Assembly (NCBI GenBank): GCA_046594215.1 | Contig: JBKJPX010000112.1 | Location: 34,569 to 98,568, forward strand | Direction: 5' to 3' | Length of the DNA stretch: 64,000 nucleotides | Source of the DNA: Panacagrimonas sp046594215 | GTDB lineage: Bacteria; Pseudomonadota; Gammaproteobacteria; Nevskiales; Nevskiaceae | Shown here: piece after piece, positions 48,652 to 57,382 of the stretch | Numbering within the stretch: the stretch's first letter is position 1 | How the letters are laid out: each line of letters opens with the position of its first letter | Notes under the pieces: model-generated | Seen by the model: only the letters and a program-made list of their open reading frames with translations | What the model was told of the DNA's origin: nothing | Databases searched by the model: none | Translations under genes and position numbers: made by a program

Positions 48652-49584
48652 CTACGGCGATGTTTCGCCCGCCGACATCGGCGGCGTGCCCATGAACGGA
48701 AAGAAACGGTCCTGGACGTCCGCGTCGCTGCCGCGCGCGAAGCGCATCAGGCCCACGGCGCGGGGGATTCCCGCCAGCGGCGCACTGCGCGTATCCAGGT
48801 CGATCAAGCGCAACGCCTGCTCGAACCGGTCGTCCTGGCCGAAGCTGAGCGGGCGACCGGCGGCGATCCCGACCAGCACGTCCTGTGCAAAGCGCCCGGC
48901 CTCGCCACCGGTGGCTTTGTAGAACCCGCCCACGATCACGAAGGCGACATAGCGTCCGCCGAGATCCGCCCTCAGCCGCCGGGCCGATGCCTCGCCGAGC
49001 AAGGCATCGTCAGGACCCGCGGCGATCGCCGTCGCTTCCTGGCCCCAGCACCACTGGCAGTCCGGTGCGAGCGGCCGCGTCGTCAAGCCGGCCAGCATCA
49101 GCCGCTGCAGCTGCAGGTAGTCCGCGGCCAGCGCCGCGTCCGAATTCAAGCGCGGATCTGCGACCAGGGGCAGCGCCTGCAGCGGGCCGTCCTGGTCCAC
49201 GTTCGCACCCACCGGCACGGCGCGCAGGTGCGCATGGCTTGCGCACACGAAGGGGCGACGATCGATGCGGACATTGATCGCGTTGCCCTGCAGCAGGCGC
49301 CGCACCCTTGCCGCTTCGGCCTGCGACAGCGCGATTGATTCCTCCAGGCCGACCGGACGGAGTTGCCGGGGGTCCTTGATGGACCGGAAGGCGCAGCCAT
49401 CGACCACGACGGAGATCCCTTCCTTGCGTACCTGGTCGAGGATGCCGCGCTCTTCCAGGGTCGCCGCGCGCAGGGTGGGCTGCCCGGACGGGTTTACCGC
49501 GCATCCGGCGAGCCCCGACAGGAGAAGCCAGCCCAAGAAGGAGGGCCAGCCACGAGCGTGAGCATGCGACGGCGGCTGATGCAT
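48652..49584 (-). CDS. Hypothetical outer-membrane or periplasmic lipoprotein
   Basis: I do not recognise this 310-residue protein. The signal segment FLGWLLLSGLAGC has a lipobox ending at the Cys near residue 28. The mature part has alternating charged and hydrophobic stretches with three prominent cysteine sites (DGCAFRSIK, PFVCASH, CQWCWGQE). I chose the ATG at 49584 because GGAAGG precedes it. It is divergent from the RND efflux operon, a position shared by some efflux regulators, but it is not a regulator by sequence. Confidence 0.75.
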   Translation of the reverse strand: MHQPPSHAHARGWPSFLGWLLLSGLAGCAVNPSGQPTLRAATLEERGILDQVRKEGISVVVDGCAFRSIKDPRQLRPVGLEESIALSQAEAARVRRLLQGNAINVRIDRRPFVCASHAHLRAVPVGANVDQDGPLQALPLVADPRLNSDAALAADYLQLQRLMLAGLTTRPLAPDCQWCWGQEATAIAAGPDDALLGEASARRLRADLGGRYVAFVIVGGFYKATGGEAGRFAQDVLVGIAAGRPLSFGQDDRFEQALRLIDLDTRSAPLAGIPRAVGLMRFARGSDADVQDRFFPFMGTPPMSAGETSP

Positions 49585-49930
49585 GGACTTCCTTCCCCGA
49601 TGTTCTCTTCCGGTCTGCAACCGTCGGAGCCCGGCTCGAATGTGGCTGCCTGGTTCAGCCTGCGCAGGATGGCATGGCCCGTCCACGCGTCCCGTCATCG
49701 CCCTCGCGAGCGCGCACCAGACAGGGCGCCATCTCCCCATGCCGCTTGATCGCGAGGGGGGACGGGCACATTGCGCGGGTAGCTCACCACGTATCATTGA
49801 ACTCCCCAGCGAAAGCCTCCGTCCGGCCGCCAACGCGACACCCGCTTCATCCCGGACCGGCTTCTCACCCGACCTTCCGCACGATCCTTTGGATACGAAG
49901 CGTCACCCGCCATCGTCTGCGGCACCAGGC
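49585..49930. other. Gene-free 346-bp spacer upstream of the RND operon
   Basis: No coding frame with good codon use and no RNA gene is visible. The stretch around 49730-49770 (CTCCCCATGCCGCTTGATCGCGAGGGGGGA) is a degenerate copy of the CCCTCTCCCC hairpin. Promoters of the divergent lipoprotein and NodT-like genes are presumably here, but I cannot name a convincing -35/-10 pair. Confidence 0.5.
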
Positions 49931-51400
49931 TTGGGACAGCGCATCGGCAGGGCCGGCCGGATTGCGCCGTGCCTGCTGTGGGTCCTGGGGTTGGGCGCCT
50001 GCGTCCACGGCGTCGTTCCCGAGACGCCCGAGCTCACGCTTCCGCCCGCGTACGACGCCGCAGCGCAGGAAAACCTGCCGCCCGCCGAGCTCGACCGCTG
50101 GTGGCTCCTCTATTCGGACGCACAGCTCACCGCGCTCATCGAACGCGCCCAGGCCCACGGCTTCGACACACGCACCGCGCTCGCCAAGCTCCAGGAAGCG
50201 CAGGCCGTGCGCGCCTCGGCCCTGCCCTTCTTCATTCCCGACCACCCCGTCGAGGCCAAAGCCGAGGTGCGCGAGTCCAAGGAGCTGCAGAACAACGACG
50301 ACGGCGCCTTCGTCCCGGTGGGCGGCGACACGACCGTCGTCGGCGCCGACCGGACCCGCAGCGCCAGCATCACGTTCCCGGTGAGCTGGGAGCTGGACCT
50401 GTTCGGCCGCCGTGCCGCGGTGCGACGCGCCTCCGACGGCGACCTGCTGGCCGCCCGCTTCGAATTCGAAGGCGCGCGCGCCACGCTGGTCGCCGACGTC
50501 GCGCGCAACCTGTTCCAGGCGCGTGGCCTGGCGGTGCAGCTTGATGACGCGCGCGCCAACGCGCGCATCCAGCGCGAACTCGTGGACCTGCTCAGCCGCC
50601 GCGTCGAACGCGGCCTGGCCGCCGCATCGGAAGCGGATCGCGTGGGCGCGGACCTGGCGCAGGCCGACGCCCAGGCGCTCGATCTCGAAGCCGAGCTCAA
50701 GGCCACGCGTCGCGCGCTGCTGGTGTTGCTCGGTGACGGCTACGACCCGGTTTCGGAACTCGAGGTGAACCCGGACATCGGCACCGTTCCCGCCATCCCA
50801 TCGACGCTTCCGGGCGATCTGCTCGCGCGACGGCCCGACGTGCGTCAGGCCGACGCCCGCGTGCGCGCCGCGGCCGGCAACGTGAAGCTCGCGGAACGCG
50901 CGCTGTTCCCGCGACTGACGCTCACGCCTTCGGTGGGGATCTCGGCACAGCGCGGCGCCTTCGATTCGACTACGCAGTTCTGGACGCTGGGGCTGGGCTT
51001 CTCGTTGCCCGTGCTCGACCGGCCGCGGCTGACGCAACAGCTCAACGCGGAGAGTGCGCGCGGGCAGCAATCGCTGATCGCCTATGAGCGCAGCGTGCAG
51101 ACCGCGTTTTCCGAAGCCGACCAGGCCCTGACGCGACTGGCGGCGGATCGCCTCCGCGTGCAGACGCTGGAAGACGGCGAAGCGCGCGGCCGTCGCGCGT
51201 ACGACGCGGCCCTGCGCCGCTTCAAGCTTGGCTTCTCCGACCTGCAGGTCGTGCTCGACGCCGAGCGCACCTGGCGCACCACGCGCACCGCGCTCACCGG
51301 CGCGCGCATCGACGCGCTGCTGCGCTCGGTGCAGGCGTTCCAGGCGCTCGGCGGCGGATGGCCCGCGTCGCAGACTCCCCTGCCCGATTCCCCGTCATGA
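49931..51400 (+). CDS. RND efflux outer-membrane lipoprotein (NodT/OprM-type)
   Basis: This is the outer-membrane channel of a tripartite efflux pump. From a TTG at 49931 the 489-residue protein has a basic n-region, a hydrophobic core and lipobox LGAC at Cys24, then two TolC-type repeats: SWELDLFGRRAAVRRASDGD in the first half, and LLARRPDVRQADARVRAAAGNVKLAERALFPRLTL split across the middle. The frame stays open to 49583, but nothing before 49931 resembles a protein, and no ATG fits the signal peptide. The stop overlaps the adaptor start by 4 bp (ATGA). Confidence 0.88.
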   Translation: MGQRIGRAGRIAPCLLWVLGLGACVHGVVPETPELTLPPAYDAAAQENLPPAELDRWWLLYSDAQLTALIERAQAHGFDTRTALAKLQEAQAVRASALPFFIPDHPVEAKAEVRESKELQNNDDGAFVPVGGDTTVVGADRTRSASITFPVSWELDLFGRRAAVRRASDGDLLAARFEFEGARATLVADVARNLFQARGLAVQLDDARANARIQRELVDLLSRRVERGLAAASEADRVGADLAQADAQALDLEAELKATRRALLVLLGDGYDPVSELEVNPDIGTVPAIPSTLPGDLLARRPDVRQADARVRAAAGNVKLAERALFPRLTLTPSVGISAQRGAFDSTTQFWTLGLGFSLPVLDRPRLTQQLNAESARGQQSLIAYERSVQTAFSEADQALTRLAADRLRVQTLEDGEARGRRAYDAALRRFKLGFSDLQVVLDAERTWRTTRTALTGARIDALLRSVQAFQALGGGWPASQTPLPDSPS

Positions 51401-52536
51401 CGTTCGAACAACAAGAACAACAGCGAGCCATGCCCCGAGCTTTGCGAAGAACGCACGCGGCCGCCCTCGTCGCGACGCTGGCCCTGATGCTCGCTGCGAC
51501 CGGCTGCAAGAAGAAGGAAGCCGCGCCACCCGTGGCGGTGCAGGAGATTGCGCGCGCCGTGAGCGTGGCGCAGGTCGAGCTGCGCCCGATCCGCGGCCAC
51601 GCCGAGGCCGTGGGCCTGCTGGTGCCGCGCGAGGAAGCCGCGGTGAGCTCGGAGCTGTCGGGCTTCCGCGTGGCCGAGGTGCTGGTCGAACAAGGTGCGA
51701 TCGTGCAGAAGGGCCAGGTGCTCGCACGTCTCGACGACACCCTCCTGCGCGCTCGCATCGAGCAGGCGCGCGCCAACGCCGAGAAGGCGCACGGCGACGC
51801 CGATCGCGTGAAGGGACTCGACGGCACCGGCGTGCTCTCCGATGAAGACATCGCGACGCGGCGCAGCCAGGCGAAGGTTGCCGACGCGCAGTTGAACGAC
51901 CTCACCACGCAGGCCGAGCAGATGACCCTGCGCGCGCCGGTCGCGGGGGTGGTGCTGGAACGCAACGTGCGGCCCGGCGCCGTCGCCGCGGTCGGTGGCG
52001 ACCCGATGTTCCGCATCGCGCGTGATCAGCTCATCGAACTCGACGCCGAGATCTCGGAAGAATTCCTCGCAGCCGTCTCCGTGGGCTCCAAGGCGCACGT
52101 CACCCTGCCCTCGGGCCTGGCCTTCGACGGCGAGGTGCGGCTGATCAGCCCCGTGATCGATCCGCAGACCAAGCTCGGCCGCGTGCGCGTGCGCCTGCCG
52201 GTCAATCCCGCGCTGCGCGCGGGCGGCTTCGCGCAGGCCGCGTTCGACGCGTCCTCGCAGCCGGTGCCCAGCGTTCCCGAGAAGGCCATCCAGTTCGAAG
52301 CCGGCGGCCCGCAGCTCACGGTGATCGGCGAGGACAACCGCGCCAAGCGCATGCCGGTGCGCACCGGCGCGCGCGCCGACGGCTACGTGGAACTGCTCGA
52401 AGGCCCGCCGCCCGGCGCGCGCGTGGCCCTGGGTGGCGGCGCGTTCCTGCTCGACGGCGATCTCGTGGATCCGGGGTCTGTGTCGGGGTCGGGGTCGGCA
52501 CCGCCCGCGCCCGCGGCGGCGACGCCTTCCAAGTAA
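51397..52536 (+). CDS. RND efflux periplasmic adaptor (MFP) lipoprotein
   Basis: This 379-residue membrane-fusion protein has a lipoprotein signal ending LAATGC, a lipoyl-like half-motif (ELSGFRVAEVLVEQGAIVQKGQVLARLD), a helical hairpin, a beta-barrel and the RAPVAGVVLERNVRPGA lipoyl second half. The ATGA overlap favours ATG 51397; the in-frame ATG at 51430 would give a more usual signal peptide. The protein ends in a Gly/Ser/Pro/Ala-rich tail. It is the middle gene of the efflux operon, 15 bp before the permease. Confidence 0.93.
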   Translation: MTFEQQEQQRAMPRALRRTHAAALVATLALMLAATGCKKKEAAPPVAVQEIARAVSVAQVELRPIRGHAEAVGLLVPREEAAVSSELSGFRVAEVLVEQGAIVQKGQVLARLDDTLLRARIEQARANAEKAHGDADRVKGLDGTGVLSDEDIATRRSQAKVADAQLNDLTTQAEQMTLRAPVAGVVLERNVRPGAVAAVGGDPMFRIARDQLIELDAEISEEFLAAVSVGSKAHVTLPSGLAFDGEVRLISPVIDPQTKLGRVRVRLPVNPALRAGGFAQAAFDASSQPVPSVPEKAIQFEAGGPQLTVIGEDNRAKRMPVRTGARADGYVELLEGPPPGARVALGGGAFLLDGDLVDPGSVSGSGSAPPAPAAATPSK

Positions 52537-52551
52537 ACGCGCCACCCCTCC

Positions 52552-55500
52552 ATGCAGCTGCGCATCTCCGCGTGGTCCATCCAGAACCCGATCCCGGTCG
52601 TGGTGCTGTTCGCCGCGCTGCTGATCGCGGGCTTCGCGGGCTTCCGCTCGCTGCAGATCAAGCTGTTCCCGGACGTGTCGTTTCCCATCGTCCTGGTCAC
52701 GATCACCCTGCCCGGCGCCGCCGCCAGCGAGGTCGAGACACAGATCACGCGCGAGGTGGAGGCCGCGGTCTCCGACGTGGCCGGCGTGAGCCACGTGAGT
52801 TCCACCGTGACCCTGGGACTGTCGACCAGCACGATCGAGTTCGAGATCGGCACCGACGAGACGCAGGCCACCGACGAGGTCCGCGCCGCCATCGACGGCG
52901 TGCGCATCGGGCTGCCGCGCGGCATCGAGGAGCCCGTGGTCAAGCGCTTCGACGTGGACTCCCAGCCCATCGTCACCTACGCCGTTTATGCGCCCGCGAT
53001 GTCGGACGTCGAACTGAGCCAGTTCGTGGACGACACCGTCGCGCGCCGCGTGATGCTCGAGGACGGCGTCGCCCAGGTCCGGCGCCTGGGTGGCGTGGAT
53101 CGCGAGATCAACGTCACGCTCGACCCGTCGCGCCTCGAGGCCCTGGGGCTGACGGCGCCGCAGGTCAACGACGCGCTGCGCGCCTTCAGCCTCGACGCCG
53201 GCGGTGGAACCGCGCAGATCGGCGGCCGGCAGCAGACCGTGCGCGTGCTGGCCGCAGCCGAGAGCGTGGAACAGCTGCGTCACACCATCATCCCCACCGG
53301 TGACGGCCGCAGCGTGCGCCTGTCCGACGTGGCCAACGTGAACAGCGGCGCGGCCGAGCGCAGCGGCTTCGCGCTGCTCAACGGCGTACCGGTGGTGGGC
53401 TTCCAGGTGTCCAAGGCCAACTCCTCCTCCGACGTGCTGGTGGAGACCAACGCGGCCAAGGCCGTGGAGGCCCTGGGCAAGCTGTACCCCGAGGTGAAGT
53501 TCCAGCAGATCATCTCCACCGCCACCAACACGCGGAACAGCTACCACGCCACCGTGGCCTCGCTGCTCGAAGGCATGCTGCTGGCCGCGATCGTGGTGCT
53601 GGTGTTCCTGCGCGACTGGCGCGCCACCGTGATCACCGCGCTGGCCATGCCCGTCTCGCTGCTGCCCGCCTTTGGCGTAATGGCCGCGATGGGCTTCAGC
53701 CTGAACCTCATCACCCTGCTTGCGCTGACCCTGGTCATCGGCATTCTCGTGGACGACGCCATCGTCGAGATCGAGAACATCCAGAAGCGCATCCAGACCG
53801 GGCAGTCGCCCTACGACGCCTCGATCGAAGGCGCGGACGCCATCGGCCTGGCCGTGCTGGCCACCACGATGACCATCGTCGTGGTGTTCCTGCCGGTGTC
53901 GCTGATGAGCGGCCTGATCGGCCAGTTCTTCTACGAGTTTGGTCTCACCGTTGCCGTCACCGTGCTGTTCTCGCTGCTGGTGGCGCGCATGCTGACGCCG
54001 CTGATGGCCGCCTATTTCATGGCGCCCACGAGCGACCCGCACCCGCGCAAGCCCTTCACCGGCTTCTACCGCAACGCGCTGGACTTCGCGCTCAACCACC
54101 GCTGGCTGTCGATGTTCGCGGGCCTCGCGCTGTTCGTTGGCTCGCTGTTCCTGGCCACCTTCATTCCCACCGGGTTCACGCCGCCCACCGACAACGGCAT
54201 CGTGCAGATGACGCTCGAGAGCGCGCCGGGTACAACGCTGGAAGACACGCGCCACGCCACCGACCTGCTCACGCAGGCGCTGGAGAAGCGCCCGCAGGTC
54301 AAGACCGTGTTCGCCACCGTGGCGCCCGAAGAAAGCTCTGGCCGGGGCCGCGTCACCGTGCTGCTGCACGCCGACCGCGACATCAGCACGCAGGCCTTCC
54401 AGGAATCCATCCGCCCGATGCTGTACAGCATCCCCGACGTGCGCCTGGGCTTTGGCCAGAGCGGCGAAGGCGGCAGCACCACTCTGCAGATCCTGCTGTC
54501 GAGCGAGGACGGCGATGCGCTGACCGTCAGCGCGCTGCAGCTCGAGCGCGAGATGCGAACCCTCCCCCAGCTCGCCAATGTGCACCAGGCCACGCCGCGC
54601 GCGGGCGCCGATCTCGTGATCAAGCTCAAGCCCGCCGAGGCCGCGCGCCTGGGCGTCACGCCCGAGGCCATCGCCGGCATCGCCCGCGTCGCCACCATCG
54701 GCGACGTTGACGCCAATACCGCCAAGTTCAACACCGGCACGCAGCGTCTCGTGATCCGCGTGCGCCTGCCCGGCAAGGCCCGCTCCGATCTCAACGCGCT
54801 GGGCGCGTTGCGCGTCCCCACCTCGAAAGGCGGCACCAGCGTTCCGCTCTCCGCCGTGGCAGACCTGAAGTTCCAGGCCGGCGCCACCCGCATCGAGCGC
54901 TACGACCGCGAACGCCGCGCCACCGTCGAGGCCGAGTTGAACGGGGTCTCGCTGGGCCAGGCCACGGCGCTGATCGACAAGCTGCCCGTGCTCCAGCACC
55001 TGCCGCCCGGCGTGACCAAGCCCGCCTTCGGCCAGAGCGAGGACCAAGCCGACCTGTTCAACAGTTTTGGCAACGCGATCCTCGCCGGCATCGGCATGAT
55101 CTTCGCGGTGCTGGTGCTGCTGTTCCGCAGCTTCTTCAAGCCCGCGACGATCCTCGCCGCCCTGCCGCTGTCGCTGGCCGGCGCGTTCCTGGGTCTATTG
55201 GTCGGCGGCTCCGAGCTCGGCCTGCCCGCGCTGATCGGCCTGCTGATGCTGATGGGTGTCGCGGCCAAGAACTCCATCCTGCTCGTGGAGTTCGCGATCG
55301 AGGCCGAGCGGGCCGGCGCGACGCAGCGCGACGCATTGATCGAAGCCTGCCGTGAACGTGCCCGGCCCATCGTGATGACCACGTTCGCGATGGCGGCCGG
55401 CATGCTGCCGACCGCGATGGGCTTTGGTGAAGGCTCGGAGTTTCGCGTGCCGATGGCGATCGCCGTGATCGGCGGCTTGATCAGCTCGACGGGTTTGTCG

Positions 55501-55614
55501 CTGGTCCTGGTTCCGGTCGTCTACGAGGTGATCGACGACTTCGAGGTCTGGTTGGCGCCGAAGCTGGGGAGCTTGGTGACGGCGCGGGATTCGTCGCAAG
55601 GCGACAAGGCTTGA
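52552..55614 (+). CDS. RND multidrug efflux permease (inner-membrane)
   Basis: This is the proton-driven inner-membrane pump of 1020 residues with 12 transmembrane helices arranged in two repeats. The TM4 segment LVIGILVDDAIVEIENI carries the paired aspartates of the proton relay. Conserved loops include FRSLQIKLFPDVSFP near the N-terminus and LLRSF/LMLMGVAAKNSILLVEFAIE in the second half. It fits the family length and completes the operon NodT-adaptor-permease. Substrates cannot be read from sequence. Confidence 0.95.
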   Translation: MQLRISAWSIQNPIPVVVLFAALLIAGFAGFRSLQIKLFPDVSFPIVLVTITLPGAAASEVETQITREVEAAVSDVAGVSHVSSTVTLGLSTSTIEFEIGTDETQATDEVRAAIDGVRIGLPRGIEEPVVKRFDVDSQPIVTYAVYAPAMSDVELSQFVDDTVARRVMLEDGVAQVRRLGGVDREINVTLDPSRLEALGLTAPQVNDALRAFSLDAGGGTAQIGGRQQTVRVLAAAESVEQLRHTIIPTGDGRSVRLSDVANVNSGAAERSGFALLNGVPVVGFQVSKANSSSDVLVETNAAKAVEALGKLYPEVKFQQIISTATNTRNSYHATVASLLEGMLLAAIVVLVFLRDWRATVITALAMPVSLLPAFGVMAAMGFSLNLITLLALTLVIGILVDDAIVEIENIQKRIQTGQSPYDASIEGADAIGLAVLATTMTIVVVFLPVSLMSGLIGQFFYEFGLTVAVTVLFSLLVARMLTPLMAAYFMAPTSDPHPRKPFTGFYRNALDFALNHRWLSMFAGLALFVGSLFLATFIPTGFTPPTDNGIVQMTLESAPGTTLEDTRHATDLLTQALEKRPQVKTVFATVAPEESSGRGRVTVLLHADRDISTQAFQESIRPMLYSIPDVRLGFGQSGEGGSTTLQILLSSEDGDALTVSALQLEREMRTLPQLANVHQATPRAGADLVIKLKPAEAARLGVTPEAIAGIARVATIGDVDANTAKFNTGTQRLVIRVRLPGKARSDLNALGALRVPTSKGGTSVPLSAVADLKFQAGATRIERYDRERRATVEAELNGVSLGQATALIDKLPVLQHLPPGVTKPAFGQSEDQADLFNSFGNAILAGIGMIFAVLVLLFRSFFKPATILAALPLSLAGAFLGLLVGGSELGLPALIGLLMLMGVAAKNSILLVEFAIEAERAGATQRDALIEACRERARPIVMTTFAMAAGMLPTAMGFGEGSEFRVPMAIAVIGGLISSTGLSLVLVPVVYEVIDDFEVWLAPKLGSLVTARDSSQGDKA

Positions 55615-55956
55615 CTCGGCTCGCTGATCTTCAAATGCGCCGCATCGTGCGTGCAGTTCGTCGCGACGAACCATAAAACGCGATCCGTGCGGCCGGCTTG
55701 GCGAGCCGCCCTGGAGTCTGCCTCGACCCGGCCAGCGGCGCAGGTCGCGACGCCGTGGGAGAAATTCGACGAGAGCCGCGACGCCCTCAGGCATTTCGGC
55801 CGTGGCGGCAGGTTCGAACTTACGCGCGGATGACGGCCATCACGACCGAGGGCAAGTTCGATTCCGGCCGAGAACGCGAAGCTCGGCAGGATCACGCTGC
55901 GCAACACCCCCAGAAGTAGGCGTCGCAGGCTTGCGACCAGTGAATAGGGTTCGGCG
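55615..55956. other. Gene-free 342-bp spacer after the RND permease
   Basis: No coding frame on either strand has the GC-rich third positions of the neighbours, and no RNA gene or clear hairpin terminator is visible. A minus-strand stretch near 55860-55907 (PSFAFSAGIELAL) is protein-like but too short to name. Confidence 0.45.
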
Positions 55957-56115
55957 TCAGATCCGGCCCATCAGCACCAGCACGATCACCACGACGAGCA
56001 CGAGGCCCAAAGTGCCGCTCGGAGCGTAGCCCCAGGACCGACTGTGCCCCCAGGTCGGAATGGCGCCGATCAACATAAGCACCAGGACGATCAACAGGAT
56101 GGTTCCAATCGACAT
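55957..56115 (-). CDS. DUF3309-type small membrane protein
   Basis: This 52-residue protein reads as two hydrophobic helices flanking a short polar middle: SIGTILLIVLVLMLIGAIP, then TWGHSRSWGYAPSGTLG and LVLVVVIVLVLMGRI. The central WGYAPSG(T/G)LG is the DUF3309 hallmark. A GAGGAG ribosome-binding site lies 8 bp upstream of the ATG at 56115. Its role is unknown; members are widespread in proteobacteria and often appear as single genes. Confidence 0.85.
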   Translation of the reverse strand: MSIGTILLIVLVLMLIGAIPTWGHSRSWGYAPSGTLGLVLVVVIVLVLMGRI

Positions 56116-56318
56116 TGTTCTTGCTCCTCGCGGTTGCCGGATCGTGGCCGTCTGCTAACGACGGCGGCGAATCCTGACGGTTTGAATGGGAGTCGGATCA
56201 TTAGCGCTTGTGGCGCTGAACGTCGGTACGGCAACGCACACGACGCGCGGCATCGACCTGGCCGGCGGGCATTTCATGGCGGTCGGGTCTCCGTTTCTCG
56301 GGTGAAACGCTGCCGAAG

Positions 56319-56930
56319 TTAGTCCGGGCTCCGGGCCGTGGCCGCCCTGCCCTCAACACCTTCGACAGGATCCAGTGCAGCCACTTCCACAACCTGATCG
56401 ACACCGGACGCGATCTCGTTCTTCAGCATCAACAACCGCAGGTCGAACTCGACCTGGTGATAGTCCGGCAGCATGTGCCGGCACAGCGCATAGAAGGCCC
56501 TGTCGTGGTCGCGCTCGCGCAGGTGGGCCAGCTCGTGCACGACGACCATCTGGAGGAATTCCGGCGCGGTCCGCTTGAACAGGCCGGCGATGCGGATCTC
56601 GGCCTTGGCCTTGAGCCTGGCGCCCTGCACGCGCGAGATCGCGGTGTTGAGACCCAGGACGTTCTTCATCACGTCCATCTTGTTCTGCCAGATCACCTTG
56701 TGCAGCGGGCCGGCGCTGCGCATGTGGGCCTGCTTCAAGTCCAGCACGTAGTCGTACAGCGCGCTGTCGGTCTGGATGGCGTGGGTATCGGGATACTTGC
56801 GCTGCAGGTAGGTCGAGAGGCGATTTTCCCGGACCAGGCGCCGCACCTGTTCGCGCGTCGTGGCCGGGTAGTCGCCGACGTAGCGATCGACGCGCGGATC
56901 CGCGGCGGCGAACGGGGCATTGCTGGCCAT
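56319..56930 (-). CDS. YgjP-like zinc metallopeptidase-type protein
   Basis: This 203-residue protein has the zinc-site motif HELAHLRERDHDRAF, typical of YgjP/SprT-like proteins (HExxH followed by a third His ligand). The N-terminal part is helical with basic patches. The family is widely distributed, its substrates poorly known, and the protein is likely cytoplasmic. The start at 56930 follows the S4-domain gene by 14 bp on the same strand, so the two may be co-transcribed. Confidence 0.88.
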   Translation of the reverse strand: MASNAPFAAADPRVDRYVGDYPATTREQVRRLVRENRLSTYLQRKYPDTHAIQTDSALYDYVLDLKQAHMRSAGPLHKVIWQNKMDVMKNVLGLNTAISRVQGARLKAKAEIRIAGLFKRTAPEFLQMVVVHELAHLRERDHDRAFYALCRHMLPDYHQVEFDLRLLMLKNEIASGVDQVVEVAALDPVEGVEGRAATARSPD

Positions 56931-56943
56931 GATCCTGTGCGCG

Positions 56944-57168
56944 TCAGCTGCCGGCGCCGGAAACGAGGATGCGCAGGTCCTCGCAGGTGACGCGCTGCCC
57001 GGCGCGGATCTTCGCGGTCTTGCGGCTCTCGGTCTGGCCGTCAACCGATACGCGGCCTTCCGCCACGAGCAGCTTGCCGGCCCCACCGCTGTCGCAGGCG
57101 CCGGCGAGCTTCAGGAGCTGGTTGAGTTCGATGTACTCGGACTCGAGAGTGAAGGTGACAGTGGGCAT
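56944..57168 (-). CDS. S4 RNA-binding domain protein (YbcJ-like)
   Basis: This 74-residue protein has a single S4 domain (YIELNQLLKLAGACDSGGAGKLLVAEG, RVSVDGQTESRKTAKIRAG), the fold that binds structured RNA. It is similar in size to E. coli YbcJ. The start is ATG 57168, with an alternative upstream ATG at 57183; neither has a strong ribosome-binding site. It precedes the YgjP-like gene by 14 bp. Confidence 0.85.
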   Translation of the reverse strand: MPTVTFTLESEYIELNQLLKLAGACDSGGAGKLLVAEGRVSVDGQTESRKTAKIRAGQRVTCEDLRILVSGAGS

Positions 57169-57231
57169 GGTGTGGAGACGCAAGCGGGGCGCGAAGCTTA
57201 GCGGCTGAACCGTCTGCCGCCGTACCCCAGA

Positions 57232-57288
57232 CGAAGTCCGGGCCGTCGCTCGACTCGTGGAAGGAATCCCGGGCTTCGCACGGGCTAC
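57232..57288. repeat. REP-like palindromic pair, second copy
   Basis: CGAAGTCCGGG (57232-57242) and CCCGGGCTTCG (57268-57278) are inverted copies, followed by CGGGCTAC, matching the CGAAGTCCGGGG element and flank at 33656-33712. It lies upstream of the hybrid kinase gene. Confidence 0.65.
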
Positions 57289-57382
57289 CGCGCTGTTTGC
57301 AGCGTGTCCGACCCCGCGGCAGGCGCCTTCCGCTACGATCCGGGGCGCCGGCAGCGCGCACTAGCACGCCTGCCCGGCCTCC

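Noticed and set aside
51082..55047. A 1321-codon open frame on the minus strand
   Set aside because: It lies exactly opposite the RND adaptor and permease genes, whose motifs are clear. The antisense product is rich in Gly, His, Gln, Ala and Arg and has no domain. GC-rich codon bias commonly leaves such long antisense frames.
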